A stretch of DNA of 64,000 nucleotides from Anaeramoeba flamelloides (GCA_027625915.1 JANTQA010000015.1:5609001-5673000), one strand, 5' to 3'. Numbered from the stretch's first letter, positions 23,698 through 36,100 are shown. Notes: generated by a model from the letters alone, not told the origin. Made by a program: numbers and translations.

Positions 23698-23799
23698 AAA
23701 AAAATCATTTTTCGAAAAAATTATTGGTATTTGCCCAAAGATTGTATCTTTGATATACCTTTGAGCTTAAAAACAAAACAGGTGCTTCGTTTACTATTA

Positions 23800-23993
23800 C
23801 AGTCAGTTCCACTTTTAAGGCACAAACTTTCAACGAAATTTAAGGCACAAAAAAATCTCAAATTAAGGCACAAAATTAAGAATTTTTTTTTTACAATTTA
23901 TTTTACTAGAATCTGAATTTTGTGCCTTAATTTGAGATTTTTTTGTGCCTTAAATTTCGTTGAAAGTTTGTGCCTTAAAAGTGAAACTTACTG
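23800..23993. mobile_element. Family B foldback MITE, copy 3 (best preserved)
   Basis: 194 bp with TA on both sides. It starts CAGTCAGTTCCACTTTTAAG and ends with AAGTGAAACTTACTG. The arms are inverted repeats over about 80 bases each, with the block TTAAGGCACAAA appearing repeatedly, so this copy looks the youngest. Confidence 0.8.
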
Positions 23994-24219
23994 TACCAAA
24001 ATGTGGATAAATGCACAGAACTCTTTATTTATCTCAAAAATTGTTAAAAATCTATTTTTTACACCATTCGATATTTATTCTTGTGTTAGTACATTGAAAA
24101 GCACACTCACGAAATTTTTTAGAATCTTGAAATTCAAAAAAAAAAGTTAATATATAATTCCTAAAATACCATATTTATTTTTATACTTCTATTTCCAAAA
24201 TGAATTTTTTCATTTAAAA

Positions 24220-25050
24220 GTTTGATCAATTTTTCATCATTTTGAAAAGTTCAAAATCCAATATATATTGGAATTATTTCAAAAAAAAATTATTTTTGTG
24301 AAAGAAAAAAGAAAAATTATAATGAAGGAAGTTTACAAAAATATACTTTAAAAATAAAATTAAAAAGTTTTAAAATAATAAAGCTTAACAAATATAACTA
24401 GTTTTCAAAAAAAAAAATACAATAATAATTTAAATATTGGAAAAAATGTATGTTGTTTTTTTCTGTAGAACAGATTTACATTAATTTTACTTTTTACTGA
24501 ACAAAAAAAATCCAAGATAAACAACAAGAAAATAATTAAATTAAAAATTCTCCCACAATACTTTTTTAAAAGCTATAAAATTCAATTTAACACCAATAAA
24601 CAAATTCTAATTTGATTATTTATAAAATAATAATTAATTAATGAATCTTTTATGTATTTCAGTAAGTCCAAAAGAACCCAAGATTAAAATTATAAATATA
24701 GGTTTTACATTTATTTCTCAAATTTTACAAATATTTTCAAACAAATACCATTAATTTGAATTATTAATTCTAATAATAATAAAATAATAATAATAATATA
24801 TATATATCAAATGGTTTAATTAAAGAATACAAATTCCTTATTTATACTACGAATATTTATAAAAAAAATACCTAATCATTAAAATTCCAAGAAATTTCAT
24901 AAATATTTAAAAATAAAAAAAAAGATTAATTTTTTTAGATCTTCAAGGATTCAATATTTGGTGGAATTATATTGTATTTTTATAATAATATTTAAATTTT
25001 ATAAGGTTATTTGTTAATACAAACTTGAATAAATTACGAAAAGAAAGATT
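24220..25050. repeat. Dispersed repeat H, copy 1
   Basis: Shares ordered landmarks with 28720-29990 on the same strand: TTTTGAAAAGTT.AAAATCC, GAAGT.TACAAAA, CTCCCACAATAC/CCCCCAAAAAAC, ATTAAATTCAA/ATAAAATTCAA, and AAATTCCAAGAAATTT. The class is unknown and the boundaries are approximate. The second copy is longer, apparently from an internal insertion. Confidence 0.35.
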
Positions 25051-25800
25051 TCAGAAAAATAAAATTTTTCATTTTTATATTTTTGTAGATCCTAAAATCT
25101 TAAAAGAAAAAAGGAACAAGATCTTTTGACTAAAAATTAATTTTGAGAAAATGGTTGTACGTGTTAAATACATGAAAGAATGTTTTAGAATAGAGATAAA
25201 AATCAAAGAATTTATCATATAATTGATAAATATAAGAATATAGAAAAATTATTTAAGAATTCTTAAAAAACCAAAGTTTATCAATTTTCAAAATAAATTA
25301 ATTTTTCATTTGAACTTATATATAAGTAAAACAGAATACCCCAATTGTTCAGAAGGACTTTTATGACAGTGTGAATATATTAATAATAAAACAAACAATA
25401 ATAAAAAGTGAAATAAATAAATAAAATGTTTATATTGTCATTTGATTTGAGTGTATCAAAATAATATATATATATATATTGGCTATTATTCTGAGAAAAA
25501 TATCCTAAAGAATAAAACCAAATAAAAAATAAAAAATTAATAAAAAAATATCCATAAAGTCATTTTAAAAAGGTGAATACATAAGGGATTTTTTTTGTAG
25601 AGTCTTGGGTGTGCCTCCACTAAAATTCGTCGTCTGTTTGAGATTTACGTATTTAACTTCCTTGGTGTTTTCATTTTTTCAAACAACTTTACTAGAAAAA
25701 GAATCTTTGATAATATAAATGGTAAAAAAAGGAGAAACATTTTATTAAAATATCATTTCTCAGTTTAATATTTTCAATTGTGCGCAATCCAGCGAATTAA

Positions 25801-27778
25801 TTAATTTTCATTAATTTTATTTATTTGTTCGATTAATTTTTTAGATTCAAACACATAATCTGTGATTGGTTTAAAATTGGATAAAATGAGTCTTTTAAAA
25901 GTTTTGCCTTCATATTCATTTTCGGTGATTCTAATTCTAGCAAGGCCCTCTAAAGGGACTGCCTTGTTGAAAACGTCATTAAATTCGTCATCCCTGCCTT
26001 GTTGTTTTAAAGTTTCGACGTCTTCAGCCTTGAATCCTAAGATGCGTTCACAGGTTTCGTTAAAGGCTGTGGCGTAAATTGAATTTGTGGGATCGGTCAA
26101 TCTAATTTTAGAATTGTACCTATAGCTGGGCTTTTGGATTTTGTGGTTACATTTTTCGCCAACCCAATGTGATCCCTGCAATGTTACTTTCTTTGTGCAA
26201 TTTTCAAAGGTGCACGAGGGGTAGCAAACGGGGTTGTTGTCGTCATGTAAGATATGAGTTATGGTAACCTTAGCTGTGATGTAGTCTGCCTTTTCACCAA
26301 TTCCTAAATTAAGATTATTAATATTGCATAAAGGATCGCGATCACTTTCGATCCAACTGGTGTTGCTGCTAAATGTTTTGCCAATGGTTTTTCCTAATTG
26401 CTCTTGGGTTTTTTTCCCACCGCCTCTGTACCACCAATCTCTTATCTCTTGCGCCTCGTTAATTTCAGGTTCCAAAATGATTCTTGCAGAGCTCGAAGCG
26501 CTGAGATTTTTTTTATTCAGATATTCGCCAACATTTGCTCCCTTAAGAATGACCACGGGGTTATCTGTGAAGGTATTCTTTTCAGCTGCTTCTCCCCAGA
26601 AATTACATGAGATTCTCAAATACTGATCTGCCAAAACACATTCACGTTTCTTTAATTGCTTCCCAGTCCTTGATTTTACTTCGATCAAATCGCCTACTTC
26701 TGCAACGATCCCCAAGACATCAATTTTCATTCCATTTTGCGTTTTTTTAATTTCACTCAGCTTTTTATAATGATAGGCCTCCTTGGGTAGGTCAGAGGTG
26801 TTTGTACAAAGAGTAATTGTGGTGAAATTGTTGAAATTGATCTCATAATCACTTTGGATCGATGAAAATCTTCGATCTGCTGGCTTGAGCCTTCCGCCAG
26901 AGATATAATAGCACTTCGAGACTTGAAGAACTTTATTGAATTTTGTTACAATGTCGTTAAACATTGTTGCCCTCATCTCGTCACCGTTGGAATCAATAAA
27001 GTTTACATACATCACTTGGCCTTGTTTACCATTTGTGTTGTAAATTTTTGGTTCTGTTTTGTTTGTAACACGAACCTTGATTTTCCAATTCTTATTATAT
27101 GTATTGAGGTTTCGAAGTAAAGTGATCCCTGTTTCAAGTGGCTGTGTTTTAAATGTTGTTTGTTCTTTTTCTTTTTCCTGTTCTTGTTCTTGTTCTTGTT
27201 CTTTCTCAATTTCTATTTCATTTTCTTCTGTTTCATTTGTTAATTGTGTTGGTTCACCTATTTTTTCGGTTTGGGTTGAGACAGATTCTAAATTGGATAC
27301 AAGCAAAAAACTGTTTGTTTTCAGAGAGAGTCAAAAGAGGAAATGAATTGTTTCAAAAAAGTAAATATTTTTATTTTTTTAACGGATATAATTTTTGTTT
27401 TTTTTGAATTATTTGATCAACCGAGTTAGGTGTGATAAAAAGGTGTAGAAGAGAAAGTGAAGAAAAGTTTAGTTTGTGTTGTGAAAAAAGGAAAATATGT
27501 TACTCGGTATTTTTTATCACTGTTTTTTGATAGTTTAATAATTTAACAAAGGAAAAGTCTTTTATTTCTTCATTAATTACCATTTCATTAAGTTGTCTGT
27601 TTAGTGTTGCTAAAAGATAAAATTTCCCATCAGAAAGTTTTAATCTATATCTAACTGTTTCTTCATCTTGATTTTTAGAATGTGTTTCTTCAAGATCTAT
27701 TACTTGAAGAATTGGGTGTACACACTCTTCATTTTTAAAGATTTTTGAGATTGATCCGTCTGTAAGTTGAGAAGTCAT
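25801..27778 (-). CDS. RPA1: Replication protein A large subunit (RPA70/RPA1), two exons
   Basis: Exon 1 is 27778-27504 and exon 2 is 27310-25801, giving 594 residues. The splice (donor GTAACA, acceptor AAACAG) restores the DBD-F fold across the junction as NYQKTVIKNTDFLLVSNLESV, matching the RPA70 end-of-domain pattern. After a Q/E-rich linker (about 118-143) come DBD-A (from about 152, GITLLRNLNTYNKNWKIKVRV), DBD-B (about 270-385, including DVLGIVAEVGD) and DBD-C (about 425-590, ending LILSNFKPITDY). RPA coats single-stranded DNA in replication, repair and checkpoint signalling, acting with two smaller subunits not seen here. The DBD-C zinc ribbon is altered: C458-x4-C463-x15-C479-x-H481 instead of C-x4-C-x13-C-x2-C. 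Length is close to the usual 600-620. Confidence 0.93.
27311..27503 (-). other. RPA1 intron (193 nt)
   Basis: Donor GTAACATATT and acceptor ACAAACAG. The intron splits a codon after its second base and is required to join the DBD-F exon to the rest of the protein in frame. Confidence 0.85.
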
Positions 27779-28719
27779 TTGGTTCCTTGTGTATTTTTTT
27801 TTATTTATTTAATTGAATAAAATAAAAGTTGAATAATTTCTTAACAATAAAAAATGAATTTTTGTTGAGTAAATTTTGTTTAATTATTTGTTGAGCTAAA
27901 TTGAATTCAATTTTAATTGATCTTTTTCGGGTAATTATCATTTCAAAGAACCTCTTTTTTGTTGAAAAATAAATTGAACAAAATTGTCTGAGGCTGACAT
28001 GCTAATATTTTAAAAAATTTGTCTGGTGTGATTAAAGAAAAAAATATTTGTCTATTACAACATATAGATTAAGACTAAGAAAAACACTTTGGTGAAAAAA
28101 ACAAAACTATGTTTATCCAGTTCAAGAAAGCTTAGATCACAAATCGATCTTTGAATAAACAATAAATAAATACAATACTAGTTTCTTCACATTCTATTGT
28201 TAAAAAAATTAATTCTTACAATTAAATAATAAGTTTGATAAATTTTCTTAAAAAATAGAGTTGACTATTTCGGAAAAAAACTTTAACTGCTTTTTTATTG
28301 GGAACCTACTTGTAGTCCATCTTAAGATCAACAAATAAAAGAAAAAATAAATGATATAAGACAAAATAGAGGATTCAACACATAACAGTTTATATAATGA
28401 ACTATCTTTTGGTATGGGTTTTTAATTGATTGATCAATTATTAAAAAAGTTCAAAAAAATTGATTATTTTTGAGATCTTAAAAACTACTGGATCAATTTC
28501 GCAAAATCATGAGATTTATTTGTTTTTATTGGTTGGATTGAAAAAAATATATCGGATTATTATTTGAAGTTAATTGGTTTCTTCTTTTTAATTATTTTAC
28601 TTTTCTTTTTCTGTAAGGTTCACAATTAAAAATCGTGTTTCACTAATGAATGTCTCACTTTTTTACAACACAAGTCTTAGGTTATTTTCAAAAATGAATA
28701 ATTCTTGAATAATAGTTGG

Positions 28720-29990
28720 ATCCATTTTTATATTTTTGAAAAGTTTAAAATCCCACCTATTTTCATATTATTTCAATAAAAAACCTATTCTTTAAAAAAA
28801 AAGAAATCTTCTTATCTGTAAAAGAAGTGTACAAAATACACTTTTCCAATAAAACCTCAAAGTATAAAAATAATCCAGTATACAAATTTTAATCTTGATT
28901 TCCAATATAAAATTACTTTAATTATTTTAAACTTGAAAAAATATAATTTCTTAATTAATATTGTCAATTTCAGGTCATTTTTTTTTTTTTTATTCTCAAC
29001 AAAAAAACAATCTAAAAAGAACTAAACAATCAAATTATAAATACCCCCAAAAAACCCTTTAAACTATTAAATTCAACTTTTTAATTCAATAATTTTTAAA
29101 TTAATTATTTTATATACAGTGGTGTAAATACCCCATGTTTTTTATTTTAATCAATTACAAAAATTGAACTCATGTACAAAATATTGGATAACTTTAGAAA
29201 TAAAGGAAACAAATTAATTGGATCAAAACAGTATTTAAATAAAAAATAGGGGGTTTAAATAAAATTTAAAAAAGAATCATGGAGATATTGAAAGATAAAA
29301 ATATAATTTTTTTACAAAAAAAATGAGAAAAATTTTATTTTTGAATTTTTATAAAACTATCATTTAAAGTCAGAAATTTTCGAAACAAAAGAATTTGATA
29401 TTGTTGGGACATTTTCTTGGTTAAAATATGTAACCCAACAGTCAATTTAAATCCAAACCAAGAATATATATATGTGTCTTCCTATCTTCAAATACCAAAG
29501 TTTGAAGAAAAAAAAAACAGAATTAAATTTTTGCAATGGGTTAAAGGTTGGTATCAAGGGGTTATTTACAAAACCGTAAATAATTGATATCCCCAATCTG
29601 TATTTTTTTTTTTTTTTTAGTAGGTTAGTAATAACCTAAAGACTGAAAATATCAATATCACATTTAAATATTATTTCTTAACTTTTTAAATACTCTCAAT
29701 CAAATAAAACTAATACAAATTTATAATTATAATAAAAATAAAATATAAAAGAAAATATCTAATAACTTATGTTTATTATAAATTATCTTTATTTTTAATT
29801 ATAATAAGAATAAAAAAAAATAGCTTAACATTTTAAATTCCAAGAAATTTAATCAATATTAGAAATATATAATAAAAGATTGATTTTTTCTCGAATAATT
29901 AAGTATTTATATCTGATTTATTTTTCTTGGATTTTTCTAATACGATTATATTTAATATGTTATTTTTCAAATAAATAATCAGAAATTACT
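28720..29990. repeat. Dispersed repeat H, copy 2
   Basis: Second copy of the repeat described at 24220-25050, in the same orientation, so the pair flanks RPA1. It is stretched relative to copy 1, mainly between about 29100 and 29640. Confidence 0.35.
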
Positions 29991-30068
29991 AAAAGCTAGA
30001 ATTCATTACAGTAAAAAAAAGTTTACAAAATTTTCAGTTTGTTGTTATAATACAAAAAAAAAAACATC

Positions 30069-30428
30069 TTTTTTTTTTTTTTTTTTTATTGAGGAGGAAG
30101 TGTAATTTACACTCTAGATGCCCTTATACTTAAATTTCCTTTCGGAAATTTATGCATAAAATCATAGATTTTACGATTATTGATTAATGAAAATAGTCTT
30201 AAACTGTCACAGTTTAAAATTATTTCATTAAATTTTAATTCTTTTAATTTCTTATAAAATATTAATCTATTTTTTTCATAGAAAGGACATACCCATAAAA
30301 AATGATCAATATTTTCTATAATGTCCTTTTGCTTATATTTTAAACATAGAGGACAAAATTTATTTGAATTTTTTTTCAAAAAATATCTTTTTAGATATTT
30401 TATGGAGATCTTAAAATTTTCCTATTTT
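30069..30428 (-). mobile_element. 5'-truncated LINE 3' end with A tail
   Basis: The minus-strand frame (about 30425-30107) encodes NFKISIKYLKRYF, then a zinc-knuckle segment with the pattern C-x2-C-x13-H-x4-C (FCPLC ... DHFLWVCPFYEKNR). This pattern is typical of the C-terminal region after the reverse transcriptase of non-LTR retrotransposons. The frame stops, about 20 bases of 3' UTR follow, and then comes a run of 19 A (plus-strand T at 30069-30087). Only about 100 codons remain; reverse transcriptase and endonuclease are absent, as expected for a 5'-truncated insertion. No target-site duplication could be read with confidence. Confidence 0.6.
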
Positions 30429-32274
30429 TGAAAAATTAATTTTTATGATTTTCACTGAAAACATTGTTTTCAAGTTATAGCAGATATAAAAATTTAAAAT
30501 CAAATGAATTTTAATTATTCTAATTGTCATTATAACTGAAGTGAAAAAAAGTGGAATACCATTTATAATTTTTTTTGAGTACATTTCTTTATAATATGTA
30601 TTGTTTTAAATTTGTAAATGTTTTAACCTGAATAATTGGAATTAATTAACAGGAAAACCAAATATATATATAATAAAATAATAGTGAGATGAAAAATTGT
30701 AGAATTTAAACGAATATTTTCATTTTATATAGGCTACAAGAAATTTCAACCTTCTTAATAAACTTTTTAAATTCAAGAATAAAAAAATATTCAAAGTATA
30801 TTTTTTAAGATTGGTTTCTTTACCTTGTTAAAAAAAGTTGGTGGAAATAAGAATTTCTTTGAACCCATCTTCCCCATTATTATTATGTAATATGATAGGT
30901 TTTTTAGAAAATTTTTATCAAAATTCTTTTTCCAAATATTTTATCTAATTGAATAAAAAAGGATAATTTTTCAAAAAGCAAAGAAAAAAGAATGGACCAT
31001 TGAAATCAAAAAAAAAAAAAAAAAATGATAAAGTATTTAACTTTTTTTAAAAAAATATGATAAAGAACAATTAAGTATAAATATCATAATTATTTTTTGG
31101 TTTTATGATTTTATTGAAAATTAATTCCTATGATCAAATTAATTTATCTAATACTTCATTATTTCTTTAAAAGAAATCCAATAATATTATATTTTCTTGA
31201 ATTAAAACTAGTATTTACATTAATGAAAAGAAAATTGGAATAAAAATTAATTTTTGAAATTTCATTAGAAATATAAAGTAATTTAATTCTCTAAAAATAT
31301 ACAAACTCAAGTTTTCTCCCCGATTGCATTAAAAATATAACCAAATAAATAAGAATAAAATGAATGAATTATTAAACACTTTATTAGTAATAAATTTTTT
31401 AATTTTTTTTTTTATTTGATAATTTTTTTTAAATTGATGTTTCCAATTTTTAGCCAAATGTTAAAAAAAACCATTTCAAAATTTGTGACTCATCTGGAAT
31501 ATTAAATTGAAAAAAATATATTGAATTTAGTATCTGAGAACAACTAATAATTAAATATGATTTATAATTCGCTTTTAAATCATTCTAAATATATAAAAAC
31601 CTGGTATTTTAAAAATTAAAAAAAAAATAAAACAAAAAAAAATAAAAAGTGAGTAACAATTTTTGAAATTTAGTTTATATTAGAAGTGTATATAATTTCA
31701 GATTTCAAAAAAATTAAAACTTGTAAAAGTAACTGTAAAAAATTATTTGAAGGATTTTCGAAATTCTTTTGTAGACTATAAATTTGAAATAGAAAAAATA
31801 GAATATTAAATATCAATTTTGGTATAATCAACAAAGGTAAATATTGTAAAAATACTTGGAATTGGTCCTCTTTCACATTTTTTATAAAAGAAAATTTTGG
31901 CGTGGATAAATAACACTGGGATTCTAGAATTCTTTCAATGTTTTTTACATATATTTACACTTTTTACACTTGAAAGAGTAGTCCTTATATCCAAAAAAGT
32001 TTCAAAAAATTAAATTTCAAATGATAGATTGATAAGATTGTTTATTCTTTCTTTTTTTATTTTTTGATCATCAAAGTGATGTTGTTCCTTTTAAATTTCA
32101 TGTGTGTGTTTAATTTAAGCAAGATTGTACACACAAGTCAAGATTTTTACATTTTTATTAACTTTCAATTAGAGCCGAAAACTATCTTATTTATTTAGTT
32201 ATGGTTTTGTTTAATTTTGAGGATTTAAAGCACATTGTCCTTAAATTATTTTCTTAATACTCTTAACGAATATA

Positions 32275-32466
32275 GAGCAAGTTCCACTTTTAAGGGACAA
32301 ACTTTGAACAAAATTTAAGGTACAAAAAAAATCTCAAATTAAAGTACAAAATTCAAATTCTAGTAAAAATAAATTGTAAAAAAAAATTACAAAAAATGTT
32401 CTAATTTGAGATTTTTTTTGTACCTTAAATTTCTTTCAAAGTTTGTTCCTTAAAAAGTGGAACTGT
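32275..32466. mobile_element. Family B foldback MITE, copy 4
   Basis: Arms begin GCAAGTTCCACTTTTAAGG and end TTAAAAAGTGGAACTGTC. The internal arms carry AATTTAAGGTACAAAAAAA and its inverse. The terminal CAGT and flanking TA are eroded on the left. Confidence 0.7.
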
Positions 32467-33137
32467 CTTTAAAATAAAATACCACAATAGAGTGTTAAGA
32501 GAGGAACAAAATTAGAACCAATTAACATTCTTCAAAATAGATAAAACAAAGCAACCTAACTTTCTATTGTAAATTTAAATTTTATAATTGGAAAGAAGTA
32601 TTGAAAAATATTGAGTTATTCAAAAGGAAGTGTTTATAGGACAAAAAATTAACAGAACACAACGAAAGAAAAAAAACAGTTGTTTTCAGATCCTTTTTGA
32701 AATTTATCAAAAAGTTTAAAATTTTGACTATTTTGTTGCTGCTCACATAATATTAAATTCCAAATCTACTCTTCAAAGAACATTCAAAACGAACAATAAT
32801 TAGTTCTTGAATAACAATTAGAAATACAAACAGTAAATTAATTAATAAATATTCAAAAACCAATTATTTGGAGCTAACCAAGATTTAAATGTTACTTAAT
32901 AATCACAATGAAAACTTAATTAAAGCATAAGGTGTGGTTATTATTATTTAATAAAGTTATTTGGTGTACTAATAAAAGTACTAAATTCTAATCCAATAGA
33001 GCAGATTTTATTTTTTTTATTTTTTCTTTTAACTTTGAAAACGATTTCTTTTTTTAACATTTTTTTTTATTCTTTTCCTGTATTAAATTCTGTTATTAAT
33101 TTGTTGTGTCAATTCTTTTGAATTGATTTTAACGATC

Positions 33138-36100
33138 ATGGAACAAAATATTGGTTATTTAGTAAAACTTTTCCAAATGAAAGATGAAGGCGATTGGGTT
33201 GATCTTGGACATCGGATCTTAATGCCCGAATTTGATTCTTTTCAGGGTGAGTTTTCAATTAACCTCAAGCTTGTAAAAGATAACAACAACCAAATTAATA
33301 ATTTCCTTGAACAACCTACACTCAACAAAGAATCCATCCAAGAACTATTAAACATAATTGAAATTGACGAATCAAATGAGAGCCAAAATTCAATTGAATC
33401 CATTCATGGAGTTTTACCCGAACAAGAAAAATTTCACAAAATTGAGAGTGAAAAGAAAAATAAGCAAGAAAAAGAGGGCGAAAACAATAAAGAAAAGGAA
33501 GAAGAACAAGAAGAAGAAGAAGAAAAAGAAAAAGAAACCGAAAAAGAAAACAAAAAAGAAAACAAAAAAGAAAACAAAAAAGAAAAAGAAAATGAAAATA
33601 AATTAGAAACCAAGAGCATTATTAAAAAAATTGATATTCATAAAGACGGAGGATATATGGTTGATCAAAATTCTTTACTTCATTGGACAGATTTGTTTGG
33701 TGAGTCCTTTGTAATAAGTTTCCTTTTTCATGATCAATGCCAATCCATTTACGCTTTAATTGAAAAAATTTTATTACAAAGAACCCTACTTCTTCCTGCT
33801 TTAGCAATTGGAAATTTAGAAAAAATAAAATCGTCTCTTGAAAATTGTCAGTTTATTGATCACACTACAATTGTTAACCAGATCCTTGGGACTGTAAGAT
33901 AAACTCTTTTTTTTTTTTTTATTTTTATTTTTTTTAGTTGGTCTTTTTTATACATAATATTGCAATAAAAAAAATTAAAAACAAATTAAAGGATTTTAAT
34001 GAAATTAAAGAAACACTAGATTTGGTAAAACAAAAGGAACGTAATAACAAAAGATTTATTATACCAACAAATACAAAAAACCGTTTTAAACCTTTTTGGG
34101 TCAATTTCCATTTTTTATATCTTGTAAACCAACTTATAAAACATTTTTTATCCAATTAAAGTCTTGTTGTCGACTAATTTACAAAGTTTCTTTGAATTTC
34201 GATCAATAAAATTCTTCCTTCAAAGCTCATAAAAAATATTTCAAAAATAGAAAGGGAAACAAAAAAATTAAAAGCATTTATGTGAATTTATCAGTAATTG
34301 TGTTTAGTGAACAAATTAATTCAATTTAATAATAAAAAACTCAAAGAAAAATCAAAAAAAATAAACAATTTCTTTTAATCCCACATGAAATTCAGCAATA
34401 GCATTGTTTTTAAAAAGAGAATTTATTTAAGGGACTAGTCTATATTAAATTTTTTTAGGTAAATTTAATAGAGATTTAGAATTTTTTTTGCCAATTACTT
34501 AGATTTCAAATCAAAGTGAAAAACTTCTTAGTATATTAATGAAATCTTACTAAATGACATTCATTAAATTTAGTTAATGTTTTTATAGAAATAAAAAATT
34601 TTTGCATTTTTTCACTTTTTTGAAAGTTGCTTTTTTCAACTTTTCGCAAAAAATACAAAAAATAAAAAAAAATATGAGCAAGAAAGCAAAACCTTGTTAT
34701 GTTTGTGGAAGACGTACAAAAAATAGTTTGAAAAATAAACCTGAAAGGGTTTTTTTGGATTTGCATGAAAACATAGTTTGATTCGAAAAAAATATACAAT
34801 ATATGCTTTACTCTTGATAAAAGATTTTCTTTCTTTTCTTGTACCATTCTTTTTTTTCATGAATCTACTTTTTCAGTTTAAACTCTTTTGTTTTTGTTGA
34901 ATTTGAAGTTTTTTTAAGTGTTCCCAAATTACCATTCCAAAAGTTTTTGTCAGAGTCTAAAAAAATCAAAGAAAAGAATAAGAACTATTTTTTAAAAAAG
35001 TAATTATTGATAAAACAAATTGGGTTCTTTATAGAGTCAAGTTGGATGAATAGAAGATAAGGAGAAAATATTAACCAGTTTTAAATTATTTTTTCGTTTT
35101 TAAAAATGAGAATAAATATTATTTTTGAGAAAATAAATAAATCCAAAATTAAACAAAAATTTCTCATCCGTTTAAGATCTTTTTTCAAAAAAAAATTTGT
35201 AAAAGTCACTTTTTTTGGCAGAATTGTAAAATTTTAAAAAAACAAGAACTAAAACTTCTAACATTGAAAAAACCTGTGTGTTTTCAATTTTAAACATATT
35301 TCAAGATAAGGATTCCTTATTTAGTTATTGGACAAAAAAAAAATTAATATAGACTAGTCCCTTAAAAAAAAACAAATTACAAAAAAAGATCGGTGTTCTT
35401 GTTTTTATAGTACATTATATACCTAAGAGGGTCTTCAAAGTTCATTTCATAATGTACTATTACAAGTTTAATTTCAAAATAAATTTCTTGAAGTAAATTT
35501 TTTTTTCAATAAATTTACGTTAAATTACAATACCACCTAAATTTCTTTTTAATTTTTAAAAAAAAAAAAATCATCGGTTACATTCATAGACTAAAGTATA
35601 TGTTAAAAGGATCTGTATTTAAATTTATGTTAATCAAATCTCAGGTTTTTGTCTGTTGATGTATCATTAATAAAATTTTGAATTCTCCATTAAAAAAAAA
35701 AAAAATCTTTTTTTAATGTACTGAAGGAACCAAAAAATGACATACAACCTATTTTTCAAAAATAATTATCCATATTTTTTTTTTTAATTTTAATTTTGAT
35801 AAATAGAAATTTAGTAATTGTCATTTCAGAAATATGAACTCAATTTTGTTGGATTTTTTCTAAAAATAAAAAATAAAATAAAATATTTATATATCATTGT
35901 TTATCAAAAGAATTAATACTCATAAAAAAACAATAAGATTTGATTTCGACTTGAAATTTAAAATTGCCAATAGCTAAAATAAAAAATGAAAGTTAAATTT
36001 AGATAGATACTAGTTTTTGAAATGTTGTTTATTTTTAAAAATATATATGATTTTTTAAAATGTATTTTATGATTAAAATTATATTTGATGATTAAAAAAA

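Larger units (their letters stand above)
23340..24095. mobile_element. Family E element split by two other MITEs, copy 2
   Basis: The left arm (TAAAAAATAGAGTTTTATTT near 23362) and right arm (AGAACTCTTTATTTATCTC near 24016) match the 48.1-48.5 kb copy. Removing the family A copy (23525-23697) and family B copy (23800-23993) restores collinearity. The TTTACTAT before the family B element and the CCAAAATGTGGATAAATG after it correspond to the uninterrupted TTTACTATTGTAAAGTTGTGG at 48.40 kb. The insertion order is therefore E first, then A and B. Confidence 0.7.
22837..25800. other. Intergenic region with nested transposons
   Basis: Lies between two minus-strand genes and contains the family E element split by families A and B (23340-24095) and dispersed repeat H, copy 1 (about 24220-25050). 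No gene is supported. Confidence 0.6.
27779..33137. other. 5.4-kb intergenic region, divergent promoters
   Basis: Separates divergent RPA1 and PP4R3, so it should hold both promoters. It contains dispersed repeat H copy 2 (28720-29990), a LINE 3' end (30069-30428) and family B copy 4 (32275-32466). The rest shows only A/T runs. Confidence 0.55.

Noticed and set aside
34536-34860. Overlapping minus-strand frames inside the long family A element
   Set aside because: Considered as a transposase remnant, but no catalytic or DNA-binding motif is visible.
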